NCBI GenBank assembly: GCA_032111745.1
Contig: JAULUH010000131.1
Span: 1-12,200, forward strand
Direction of reading: 5' to 3'
Length of the DNA: 12,200 nt
Source: JAULUH01 sp032111745
GTDB lineage: Bacteria; Chloroflexota; Anaerolineae; JAAEKA01
Position numbers and translations under genes: made by a program. Under the pieces are notes generated by a model. That model was not told where the DNA came from, did no database searches, and worked only from the letters and a program-made list of their open reading frames with translations. Positions 1-6,209 of this stretch are shown in pieces (the stretch's first letter is position 1; the number at the start of each line of letters is the position of its first letter).

Positions 1-1
1 G

Positions 2-79
2 CGCCTCTTGCTGGCCGCACGGGTACCGGATGGTGAAACGCGGCGTTTGCTCAAGGAGAAGCTCCTGGTGAACGTTTAG
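2..79 (+). CDS. C-terminal end of an unrecognised protein (partial)
   Basis: An open frame enters from the left edge and stops at TAG 77-79. It gives 25 residues beginning RLLLAARVPDG and ending LLKEKLLVNV. The other two forward frames hit TGA stops within the first 70 bases, which favours this one. The fragment is Leu/Lys/Arg-rich and looks like a C-terminal helix, but it is too short to assign to a family. Its stop codon touches the palindrome at 79-90. It may be the preceding member of the same transcription direction, although the palindromes and promoter downstream suggest a separate unit. Confidence 0.5.
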   Translation, partial: RLLLAARVPDGETRRLLKEKLLVNV

Positions 80-90
80 AACATATGTTC
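79..90. promoter_or_regulatory. LexA-like (SOS-box-like) palindrome
   Basis: The sequence GAACATATGTTC is a perfect 12-bp palindrome. With its flanks it reads TAGAACATATGTTCGA, which differs at one position from the actinobacterial-type SOS box TCGAAC-N4-GTTCGA and fits the Gram-positive GAAC-N4-GTTC core. A weak -10-like TTATAC lies at 99-104, but no convincing -35 is visible. The first confirmed gene starts 134 bp downstream, so the target is unclear. Chance 12-bp palindromes are expected in a window this size, so the match to a known operator is the only support. Confidence 0.3.
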
Positions 91-141
91 GACATGGATT
101 ATACACAGGCTCCCTAAGATGGCAAGGCCGCTGTAACCGCC

Positions 142-173
142 GCGTAGAGACGCAAGATCTTGCGTCTCTACGC
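142..173. repeat. Perfect 32-bp palindrome, dispersed-repeat type
   Basis: The arm GCGTAGAGACGCAAGA (142-157) is followed immediately by its exact reverse complement (158-173), with no spacer and no mismatch. The GTAGAGACGC...GCGTCTCTAC core resembles short palindromic repeats scattered through intergenic DNA of several phyla, including cyanobacteria and Bacteroidota, as I recall them. It lies just upstream of the operon promoter. No T-tract follows on either strand, so a classical intrinsic terminator is not supported, although a hairpin could still slow read-through from the upstream gene. Confidence 0.8.
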
Positions 174-188
174 TAGTCACTATCCCTG

Positions 189-197
189 TGGTATAAT
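189..197 (+). promoter_or_regulatory. Extended -10 promoter of the F420 operon
   Basis: The sequence TGG-TATAAT (189-197) is a perfect -10 hexamer with the TGn extension. No good -35 is seen at 16-18 bp spacing; that position falls on the right arm of the palindrome and the bases after it. Transcription would start near 204, leaving a leader of about 20 nt. The SD-like GGAGG at 210-214 sits 9 nt before the ATG at 224. This is the only convincing promoter seen for the nine genes that follow. Confidence 0.65.
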
Positions 198-223
198 GCA
201 CACAGCGACGGAGGTATGCGACG

Positions 224-1348
224 ATGCAGCTACTGGCCGTAGACATTGGCACCGGCACGCAGGACATCCTGCTGTTCGACTCTGAGCGAGCCCCGGAAAA
301 CTGCCTCAAGCTGGTGATGCCATCCCCCACCCTGGCCATCGCGGGGCAGATCCGCCGGGCCACGCAGGCGGGCCAGACCCTGGTGCTGGCCGGCGTGCTG
401 ATGGGGGGTGGGCCCAGTGCCTGGGCTACAGAGGACCACCACAAGGCTGGGCTGCCGATCTTCGCCACGCCGGATGCCGCACGCAGCTTCAACGACGACC
501 TGGACGCCGTACGCCGCGACCTGGGCATCGAGATCGTGGGGCCGGAGGAGGCGCACGCGCTGGCCGCCCGGGACGGCACCGCCCACGTCACCATGCGCGA
601 CTTCGACTACGCCGCGATCGCCCGGGCCTTCGACGCCTTTGGCGTGGACCTCGCCCCCGACGCCGTCATGGTGGCCGTCTTTGACCACGGAAACGCCCCA
701 CCCGACGTCAGCGACCGCCAGTTTCGCCTCGACTACCTGGCCGGCCGTCTCCAGGCCAGCCCCCGCCTCAGCACCTTTGCCTTCCCGGCCGGGGCCGTAC
801 CCCCCATCATGACCCGGCTGCAGGCCGTAGTAGACTCGGCCGGCGGCCTGGCCGCCCCGCTGCTGGTCATGGACACCGCGCCGGCCGCCGTCCTGGGCGC
901 GCTGGAGGATCCCATCGTAGCCGCCCGGCCCGATGCCCTGATCGTCAACGTGGGCAATTTCCATTGTCTGGCCTTCCAGTATCGAGACGGCCAGATCGTG
1001 CGCCTGTTCGAGCACCACACCGGGCTGCTGGACCGGGCCCAGCTGGAGGCCTGGCTACACCGGTTGGCTGCCGGCACCATCACCCATCAACAGGTCTTCG
1101 CCGAACACGGCCACGGCGCCCTGGTCCTGGACACCACGCCCATCCCCCTGGATTTCATGGCCATCACCGGCCCGCGGCGGGCCATGCTGGCCGGCAGCCC
1201 GTTGCCCACCTATTTTGCCGTGCCCTTTGGCGACCAGATGCTGGCCGGCTGTTGGGGCATGGTGCGGGCTGCGGTCGACCTCCTGCCCCAGTGGGCTGGC
1301 GCCATCGCCACGGCCCTGGCCAGCCAGGAGCCGCGCAGCCTCTGGTAG
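224..1348 (+). CDS. DUF1786 family protein (actin-like ATPase fold, function unknown)
   Basis: This 374-residue protein matches my knowledge of the DUF1786 family, often labelled as pyruvate formate-lyase activating enzyme-like, found in archaea and Chloroflexota. The N-terminal LAVDIGTGTQD (residues 4-14) resembles the phosphate-1 loop of sugar-kinase/Hsp70/actin ATPases. NVGNFHCLAF (242-251) looks like a second nucleotide loop, and AITGPRR (313-319) is a further Gly-containing loop. There is no radical-SAM CxxxCxxC motif, so the activase label is not supported by the sequence. No signal peptide is seen, so it is probably cytoplasmic. The start is set by GGAGG 9 nt upstream of ATG 224. It is the first gene of the run, and the next starts 16 bp after its stop. 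The substrate is unknown. Confidence 0.75.
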   Translation: MQLLAVDIGTGTQDILLFDSERAPENCLKLVMPSPTLAIAGQIRRATQAGQTLVLAGVLMGGGPSAWATEDHHKAGLPIFATPDAARSFNDDLDAVRRDLGIEIVGPEEAHALAARDGTAHVTMRDFDYAAIARAFDAFGVDLAPDAVMVAVFDHGNAPPDVSDRQFRLDYLAGRLQASPRLSTFAFPAGAVPPIMTRLQAVVDSAGGLAAPLLVMDTAPAAVLGALEDPIVAARPDALIVNVGNFHCLAFQYRDGQIVRLFEHHTGLLDRAQLEAWLHRLAAGTITHQQVFAEHGHGALVLDTTPIPLDFMAITGPRRAMLAGSPLPTYFAVPFGDQMLAGCWGMVRAAVDLLPQWAGAIATALASQEPRSLW

Positions 1349-1364
1349 CTGGAACCGAGACACC

Positions 1365-1862
1365 ATGCCCAACACCGAAGCCACGGCTGCCATCCGCAAG
1401 GCTATGCGCACCTTCCAGTATGGGCTCTTTGTGCTGACCTGCGGGCAGAGCGCCGAGGCCCACGCGGCCACCATCAGCTGGGTCACCCAGATCAGCTTCA
1501 AGCCGCGGCGCGTGGCCATCGGCGTGCGCAAGGACAGCCATATCTACCCCGTGCTGCAGCAGCAGGGGCAGTTTATCCTCAACATCCTGGGCGCTGGCCA
1601 GGAAGAGCTGGCCAGCGCTTTCTTCAAGTACGTGCCTGTGGGCGATGGCGAGTTCGAGGGCCATGCCTTTGTCCCTGGTCCGGCCACAGGCGCGCCGCTC
1701 CTGCTAGAGACACCGGCCTGGCTGGAGTGCGCCGTGGTCGAGGAGGCCAACGCCGGCGGCGACCACGGCCTGTTCGTGGCCGACGTGCTGGCCGGGGGGA
1801 CGCGCGCCGAATCGCCCAGGGCCCTGGCCCTGGCTATGACCAGCTGGTCCTACGGCGGATAG
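1365..1862 (+). CDS. Flavin reductase-like FMN-binding split-barrel protein
   Basis: This 165-residue protein belongs to the flavin-reductase-like family (PF01613 type). Visible signatures are TISWVTQISFKPRRVAIGV-like FMN-binding segment at residues 36-54, FILNILGAGQE at 70-80, and GGDHGLFVADV at 131-141, where GDH is the family hallmark. Such proteins bind FMN or F420 and reduce flavin or small substrates with NAD(P)H. The frame stays open upstream to 1215, but that part overlaps the DUF1786 gene and is arginine/proline-rich. ATG 1365 gives the usual family length, although its ribosome-binding site is weak. Its presence in an F420 operon makes an F420- or FMN-dependent reductase plausible; the substrate cannot be read from sequence. 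Confidence 0.85.
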   Translation: MPNTEATAAIRKAMRTFQYGLFVLTCGQSAEAHAATISWVTQISFKPRRVAIGVRKDSHIYPVLQQQGQFILNILGAGQEELASAFFKYVPVGDGEFEGHAFVPGPATGAPLLLETPAWLECAVVEEANAGGDHGLFVADVLAGGTRAESPRALALAMTSWSYGG

Positions 1863-1877
1863 ACCATCAAAATGGTC

Positions 1878-1883
1878 GAGGAG
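1878..1883 (+). promoter_or_regulatory. Ribosome-binding site fixing the patatin start
   Basis: GAGGAG lies 8 nt before ATG 1892. This supports that start over an in-frame upstream ATG at 1727, which would place 55 arginine-rich residues inside the preceding gene. Confidence 0.7.
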
Positions 1884-1891
1884 ACTACGCC

Positions 1892-2989
1892 ATGCTAGAC
1901 AGATTATTGGGGCCGCACGAGGTGCGCCAGGCTTTCTCCATCATGTCCCACGCCCTGGACTGGAGCGAGGACCTGTGGGGAGACCTGATGTTTCTGCAGA
2001 CCATGCGCCGCTCCTTCCTGCCGGTGCCAGGGTTGGACCGCGAGCCGGTCCTGGACTCCGAGCTGTTTGCCCAGTGGCGGCCCTTTGCCGTGGAGGCTCT
2101 GCGGGGCAAAAAGATCGGCGTTGTCGCTACCGGCGGCAGCGGGGCCATGATCTGTGCCCTGGGCGTGATGCGCGCCTGCCAGGAGGCCGGCCTCGACGTG
2201 GCCGCCATCTCCAGCAGCTCCGGCTCGGCCATGTTCCTGGCCCCCGTGGCCGCCGGCGTGAGCACCCAGGAAGCCATGGAGTGGATGTTCGGCTGGCGGC
2301 GCCAGGACTACGTCGACCCGGAGTGGCGGCAGGTGCTGAAGCTGCCCCTGGCGCTGGGCCGCGGCTTCACCGGCGTGCTCAATTCCCAAAGCATCGAGCT
2401 GCTCTACCAGGAGCGGCTGGGCACCATCGCCCTCAAGGACCTGCCTATCCCCTTCTACGCCAACCTGTGGGATATCGACCACAACCGCATCCTCTACGCC
2501 GGCACCCGGGCTACGCCTGACATGGACCTGGCCCGGCTGGTGCGCACTGCCATGACCTTTCCCATGCTGTTCCAGCCGGTGGAGATCGACGGCGTCATGT
2601 GTGGCGACGGCGGTTGTGTCAACATCTTTCCGGTGGAGCCGCTGGTGCGCTACCATCCGGAGATCGACTTCTTCATCGGCGTCAACGCGTTCTATCCGGA
2701 GGACTTCGCCGGCGAGGACCTGAGTGGCTGGCAACACCGCTGGTTCAGCCCGCTGCGCGTCAGCCCCCAGGCCCGCCATGGCCAGCACCTGGAGGCTGCT
2801 CGCATGCAGCTGCGGCTGATCGAGGATCGCTGCCTGTTGTTGCACCCGGTGGACTACCAGGAGGTCAAAGGGGTGAAGTTCTACGAGCAGTTCCTCGATC
2901 GCAGCCGCTGGCCCGAGTTCATCGTGCGCGGCTACTATCACGCCCGGCGTAACTTGATGCTGCTGGATCGCCAGCTCCATGCCCACTGA
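1892..2989 (+). CDS. Patatin-like phospholipase / acyl hydrolase
   Basis: This 365-residue protein has the patatin Ser-Asp layout. GVVATGGSGAM (76-86) carries the oxyanion Gly-rich loop. ISSSSGSAM (106-114) is the nucleophile elbow, with Ser109 the likely catalytic residue. LVRTAMTFPMLFQPVEIDG (216-234) is the conserved helix/strand before CGDGG (237-241), where Asp239 is the likely catalytic Asp. The family hydrolyses acyl esters, often of phospholipids. The elbow reads S-x-S-x-G rather than the usual G-x-S-x-G, which is odd but keeps the Ser and the following Gly. No signal peptide or transmembrane segment is evident. It lies 29 bp after the flavin reductase and 27 bp before the amidohydrolase, so it is probably co-transcribed. 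Confidence 0.85.
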   Translation: MLDRLLGPHEVRQAFSIMSHALDWSEDLWGDLMFLQTMRRSFLPVPGLDREPVLDSELFAQWRPFAVEALRGKKIGVVATGGSGAMICALGVMRACQEAGLDVAAISSSSGSAMFLAPVAAGVSTQEAMEWMFGWRRQDYVDPEWRQVLKLPLALGRGFTGVLNSQSIELLYQERLGTIALKDLPIPFYANLWDIDHNRILYAGTRATPDMDLARLVRTAMTFPMLFQPVEIDGVMCGDGGCVNIFPVEPLVRYHPEIDFFIGVNAFYPEDFAGEDLSGWQHRWFSPLRVSPQARHGQHLEAARMQLRLIEDRCLLLHPVDYQEVKGVKFYEQFLDRSRWPEFIVRGYYHARRNLMLLDRQLHAH

Positions 2990-3016
2990 TGGCAGCGCGG
3001 TGAGAAGTAGGGCACT

Positions 3017-4198
3017 ATGGCCGACGACGACATCCTGATCCAGGCCCGGGCCCTGGCCGGCCAGCTGATAGCCTGGCGCCGCGACCTGCATCGCCACCCT
3101 GAGCTGGCCTTCCATGAGCAGCGTACGGCCGGCGTCGTGGCCCGCCACTTGGCCGGGCTGGGCCTGGAGGTGCAGACCGGCGTGGGGCGCACCGGCGTCG
3201 TCGGCGTGTTGGAGGGCGCGCGGGACGGGCCCACGGTGATGCTGCGCTTCGACATGGATGCCCTGCCCGTGCGGGAAGAGACCGGGCTGCCCTTTGCCTC
3301 GGAGGTGCCGGGGCGCATGCACGCCTGCGGCCACGATGGCCACGTGGCCATCGGGCTGGGCGTGGCCTCGCTGCTGGCCGGCTGGCAGAACCGGCTGGCT
3401 GGCCGGGTCAAATTCGTCTTCCAGCCCGCCGAGGAGATCGCCAATGGCGCCCGGGCCATGATCGACGACGGCGTGTTGCGCAACCCGGTGCCGGATGTGG
3501 TGTTCGGGCTGCATCTGTGGAGCCTGATCCCCGTGGGCCAGGCCGTGGTCAAGCCGGGGCCGTTGTGGGCTTCCTCGGATCGCTTCGACGTGGAACTGGT
3601 CGGTCGCGGCTCCCATGGAGCCATGCCCCACCAGGGGGTGGACACCATCGTCGTGGCCGCCTTCGCCATCGCCCAGCTGCAGACCGTGGTCAGCCGCAGC
3701 CGCGATCCGCTGGCGCCGGCCGTGCTGACCGTTGGCACCGTCCATGGGGGTAGCGCGTTCAACGTCATCGCCGAGCGCGTGCATTTCAGCGGCACGCTGC
3801 GTGCCTTTGATGAGGAGGTGCGCCGCGGCATCATCGAGCGCATGCACGAGGTGTTGGCCGGTGTGGCCGCCGCGCATGGCGCGCGCGCTGAGCTGGCCTT
3901 CAGCGACTACGCGCCGCCGCTGGTAAACGACCCCGGCGCCACGGAGGCCGTGCAAGCCGCCGCAGCCGCGGTGCTGGGCGCGCAGGCCATCGCTGATGGC
4001 CCGCTGATGATGGTGGCCGAGGACATGGCGGAGTACCTGAACCGCGTCCCCGGTAGCTTCTTCATCCTGGGCGCCATGAAGAAGGGCCTGAATGCCGCCG
4101 AGCCTCACCACAGCCCGCGCTTCGACATCGACGAGGCCGCCCTCCCCCTGGGCACCGCGATCCTGGCCCGGGCCGCCCTGGCCTACCTGGAGCCGTGA
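3017..4198 (+). CDS. M20D-family metallo-amidohydrolase/peptidase
   Basis: This 393-residue protein matches the M20D family (hippurate hydrolase, IAA-amino-acid hydrolase and N-acyl-amino-acid deacetylase relatives) in length and motif order. RRDLHRHPELAFHE (21-34) is the N-terminal signature. RFDMDALPV (77-85) follows. MHACGHDGH (101-109) contains metal ligands Cys104 and His106. QPAEE (136-140) holds the catalytic/metal Glu pair, FGLHLW (163-168) carries His166, and HHSPRFDIDE (364-373) is the C-terminal metal-binding motif. SHGAMPHQG near 199-207 belongs to the lid/dimerisation domain. All expected ligands are present, so the enzyme should be active. It would hydrolyse N-acyl or amide bonds of small metabolites in the cytoplasm; the real substrate is not known. 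It may process something released or used by neighbouring enzymes, which is inference only. Confidence 0.93.
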   Translation: MADDDILIQARALAGQLIAWRRDLHRHPELAFHEQRTAGVVARHLAGLGLEVQTGVGRTGVVGVLEGARDGPTVMLRFDMDALPVREETGLPFASEVPGRMHACGHDGHVAIGLGVASLLAGWQNRLAGRVKFVFQPAEEIANGARAMIDDGVLRNPVPDVVFGLHLWSLIPVGQAVVKPGPLWASSDRFDVELVGRGSHGAMPHQGVDTIVVAAFAIAQLQTVVSRSRDPLAPAVLTVGTVHGGSAFNVIAERVHFSGTLRAFDEEVRRGIIERMHEVLAGVAAAHGARAELAFSDYAPPLVNDPGATEAVQAAAAAVLGAQAIADGPLMMVAEDMAEYLNRVPGSFFILGAMKKGLNAAEPHHSPRFDIDEAALPLGTAILARAALAYLEP

Positions 4199-4267
4199 CC
4201 CCGGGCCCCTGGGCGGCTGGCCTGCTCTGGCGACCCGGGAAGCCGATCTGATCTGAGGCGAGGCGAG

Positions 4268-4816
4268 ATGGAGATGCCTGAGGACCGTGATGCAGCCAAG
4301 AAAGCCCTGGTGGAGCGCCTGGCGGCCGCCCGCAATGGTTTCCTGGCCGTGCTGCGGGATCTGCCTGAGGGTCTGCGCGCCCAGCCGCTGTCGTTGCCCG
4401 CAGCCGGCAATGGCGAGGACGCTCTGGACATGGCCTGGTCGCCCAAGGACATCGCCGGCCATGTGGCCAGCTGGGAGAACCGCTATATCACGCTGTCCCA
4501 GCAGTTGATCAATGGCCACGCGGACCAGATCCAGTGGATCGCCAGCGAGGACGATCTGCACACCTGGAACCACAAGGAATACTTGCGCAAGCGGGAGTGG
4601 TCCTGGACCGAGGTGCTGCGCGACCTTGCCCTGATGCGCGAGGAGCTGCTGTGGAACCTGGGCTGGGCCAGCCCGGAGCAGCTGTTCGCCACCTATAGCG
4701 TGCCGCGAGGGACGGCCAGCGTGGCCGGGCTGTTGGAGGGGCTGGTAGAGCACGACGAGGAGCACACGAAACAGCTGCGCGGCTGGCTAGAAGGGGCGGC
4801 GAGGATCGGCCCATGA
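4268..4816 (+). CDS. DinB/DfsB (ClbS-like) four-helix-bundle protein
   Basis: This 182-residue protein fits the DinB-like superfamily, closest to the DfsB/ClbS type. The segment AWSPKDIAGHVASWENR (56-72) carries His65, and LVEHDEEHTKQL (159-170) carries His162 and His166. Together they form the family's metal-binding His triad. Members include metal-dependent thiol transferases, hydrolases and many of unknown function. The start could be ATG 4268 or, two codons later, ATG 4274; GAGG motifs at 4255 and 4260 serve either. The leader before it (4199-4267) has no other gene, only a pair of CCCGGG sites and short tandem 5-mers (GATCT twice, GAGGC twice). It overlaps the next gene by ATGA, showing translational coupling. 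Confidence 0.8.
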   Translation: MEMPEDRDAAKKALVERLAAARNGFLAVLRDLPEGLRAQPLSLPAAGNGEDALDMAWSPKDIAGHVASWENRYITLSQQLINGHADQIQWIASEDDLHTWNHKEYLRKREWSWTEVLRDLALMREELLWNLGWASPEQLFATYSVPRGTASVAGLLEGLVEHDEEHTKQLRGWLEGAARIGP

Positions 4817-5106
4817 CGGAATTGGCCGATATGCGCTCTGAGGAACGCCACTTCACCGAGCGTGAGCTGCGCCACTATAGCGGCGAGCGCGGCCAGCGCG
4901 CCTTTATCGCCTGCCAGGGTTTCGTCTACGATGTGACCGACGCGCCCAACTGGCGGGGCGGCATGCACCGCGAGATGCACTATCCCGGCCTGGATCTGAC
5001 CCGCTCCCTGCGCAAGGCACCCCACGACGAAGGGGTGTTTGCCCGCGTGCCGCGCGTGGGTATCCTGGTGGTCGAGGACGCCGGCGAGGCAACCGGCACC
5101 CGGTAA
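4813..5106 (+). CDS. Small cytochrome b5-like heme-binding protein
   Basis: This 97-residue protein is essentially one cytochrome b5-like domain, residues 12-86. RHFTERELRHYSG (12-24), RAFIACQGFVYDVTDAP (29-45), and PGLDLTRSLRKAPHDEGVF (58-76) follow the order of short bacterial cytochrome b5-like proteins. His71 in APHDE is the likely second heme ligand, and His52 or His56 the first. There is no signal peptide or membrane anchor, so it should be a soluble electron carrier or steroid/heme-binding protein. Its start overlaps the previous stop (ATGA). The gene lies among flavin/deazaflavin proteins, consistent with an electron-transfer partner, but no partner can be proven. Confidence 0.82.
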   Translation: MTELADMRSEERHFTERELRHYSGERGQRAFIACQGFVYDVTDAPNWRGGMHREMHYPGLDLTRSLRKAPHDEGVFARVPRVGILVVEDAGEATGTR

Positions 5107-5111
5107 GTATC

Positions 5112-5118
5112 AGGAGGT
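5112..5118 (+). promoter_or_regulatory. Strong Shine-Dalgarno site before the enolase-like gene
   Basis: AGGAGGT lies 5 nt before ATG 5124 and is the most complete SD in the operon. It fixes the start and suggests efficient translation of this gene. Confidence 0.7.
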
Positions 5119-5123
5119 AAGCC

Positions 5124-6185
5124 ATGCAAATCTCTAATGTCGAGATCATCCCGGTGGCCTTGCACCTCAGCCTTCCCTACCAGGCCGCCTATCAGGCCGT
5201 GATCGAGAAGGCGCCGGTGGTCTTCGTCCGCATCGACGTCACCGATGGCCGCTCGGCCTGGGGCTGCGCGGCCTTCGATCCGGCCCTCACTGGCGAGACC
5301 ATGGAACAGGTTACCCGCGCCTGCCGGCGTTGCGCCGACCGGGCCCTGGACCTCAACCCGCTGAACACCGAGTTCGCCCTGGCCGAGCTGGCCCAGCTCA
5401 CTGTGGATACGCCCTCTGCTCAGTGCGCGTTCGACATCGCCTTCCACGACCTGTTGGGCCTGGCCGCCGGCCTGCCGCTTCACCGGCTGTTGGGCGGCTA
5501 CCGCTATCGCATCCAAACCTCGGTAACCGTGGGTATCGCGGCGGTCAACGAGACCGTGGAGCTGGCTCACATCCGCGCCCGGCAAGGGTTTCGCATCCTC
5601 AAGCTGAAAGGGGGGCTGGATGCCGAGGAGGATGTGCGCCGGGTGCAGGCCGTGGGCAACGCGCTGCCCTACATGGTCCTGCGGCTGGATGCGGACCAGG
5701 GCTACACGGTGCGCCAGGCCCTGGAGGTCGCCCGGGCATTGGAGGGTAAGCTGGAAATGCTGGAACAGCCGACTCCGGCCGACAACCTGGATGCCCTGCG
5801 TCAGGTCACTGAGCAGAGCCCGGTGCCGGTGCTGGCCAGCCAGAGTGTCCTCGGGCCTGCATCGGCCCTGGCCATTGCCAGCACCCGGGCCGCCCATGGC
5901 CTGAGCATCAAGCTGACCACCTGCGGTGGCCTGCTCAACGCCCGGCAGATCGACGCCATCGCCCGCGCGGCGCGCCTGGCTACCATGGTGGGCTGCCTCA
6001 ACGAGCCGGCCTTGCTCATCGCCGCGGGCCTGGGCTTCGCCCTCAGCAGCCCCAACGTGCGCTACGGCGACCTGGACGGCCACTTCGACCTGGTCGACGA
6101 TCCCACCACAGCCGGCTTCCGCTTTGAGGATGGCTGGCTGGTAGCGACCGACGTGCCGGGGCTCGGCTGCCGGGTAGAGCTCTAA
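5124..6185 (+). CDS. Enolase-superfamily protein (mandelate racemase / dipeptide epimerase-like) with altered metal site
   Basis: This 353-residue protein has the full two-domain enolase-superfamily architecture: a capping domain (about 1-125) and an (alpha/beta) barrel. The KxK pair is RILKLKGG (Lys160, Lys162). The first metal ligand fits RLDADQGY (Asp189/Asp191), and the second fits MLEQP (Glu214). The third position, normally ADES, reads ASQS (residues 238-241), so the Asp and Glu are replaced by Ser239 and Gln240. The opposite Lys is present at SIKLTTCGG (Lys263). Canonical relatives abstract an alpha proton from carboxylates to racemise, epimerise or cycloisomerise them. Here the Mg2+ site lacks one ligand, so the chemistry may differ or be lost. 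It sits 6 codons upstream of the CofD start, directly next to the F420 biosynthesis genes. The exact reaction is not assignable. Confidence 0.85.
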   Translation: MQISNVEIIPVALHLSLPYQAAYQAVIEKAPVVFVRIDVTDGRSAWGCAAFDPALTGETMEQVTRACRRCADRALDLNPLNTEFALAELAQLTVDTPSAQCAFDIAFHDLLGLAAGLPLHRLLGGYRYRIQTSVTVGIAAVNETVELAHIRARQGFRILKLKGGLDAEEDVRRVQAVGNALPYMVLRLDADQGYTVRQALEVARALEGKLEMLEQPTPADNLDALRQVTEQSPVPVLASQSVLGPASALAIASTRAAHGLSIKLTTCGGLLNARQIDAIARAARLATMVGCLNEPALLIAAGLGFALSSPNVRYGDLDGHFDLVDDPTTAGFRFEDGWLVATDVPGLGCRVEL

Positions 6186-6193
6186 ACCAGAAT

Positions 6194-6199
6194 GAGGGA
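6194..6199 (+). promoter_or_regulatory. Ribosome-binding site deciding the cofD start
   Basis: GAGGGA sits 10 nt before ATG 6210, whereas the in-frame ATG at 6192 has no purine-rich SD. The downstream start also begins closer to the conserved GGVGG strand of the family. Confidence 0.55.
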
Positions 6200-6209
6200 C
6201 AACACCGGC

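Noticed and set aside
1215..1364. Upstream extension of the flavin reductase
   Set aside because: The extension overlaps the DUF1786 gene and is Arg/Pro/Ser-rich; the family length and motifs begin after ATG 1365.
1727..1891. Upstream extension of the patatin gene
   Set aside because: It overlaps the flavin reductase end, is Arg-rich, and the ATG at 1892 has a proper SD.
1904..4765. Minus-strand open frame of 953 codons
   Set aside because: It lies antisense to the patatin, M20D and DinB genes, all with clear family motifs. Its composition is the His/Gln/Gly-rich kind produced by reading GC-biased codons backwards.
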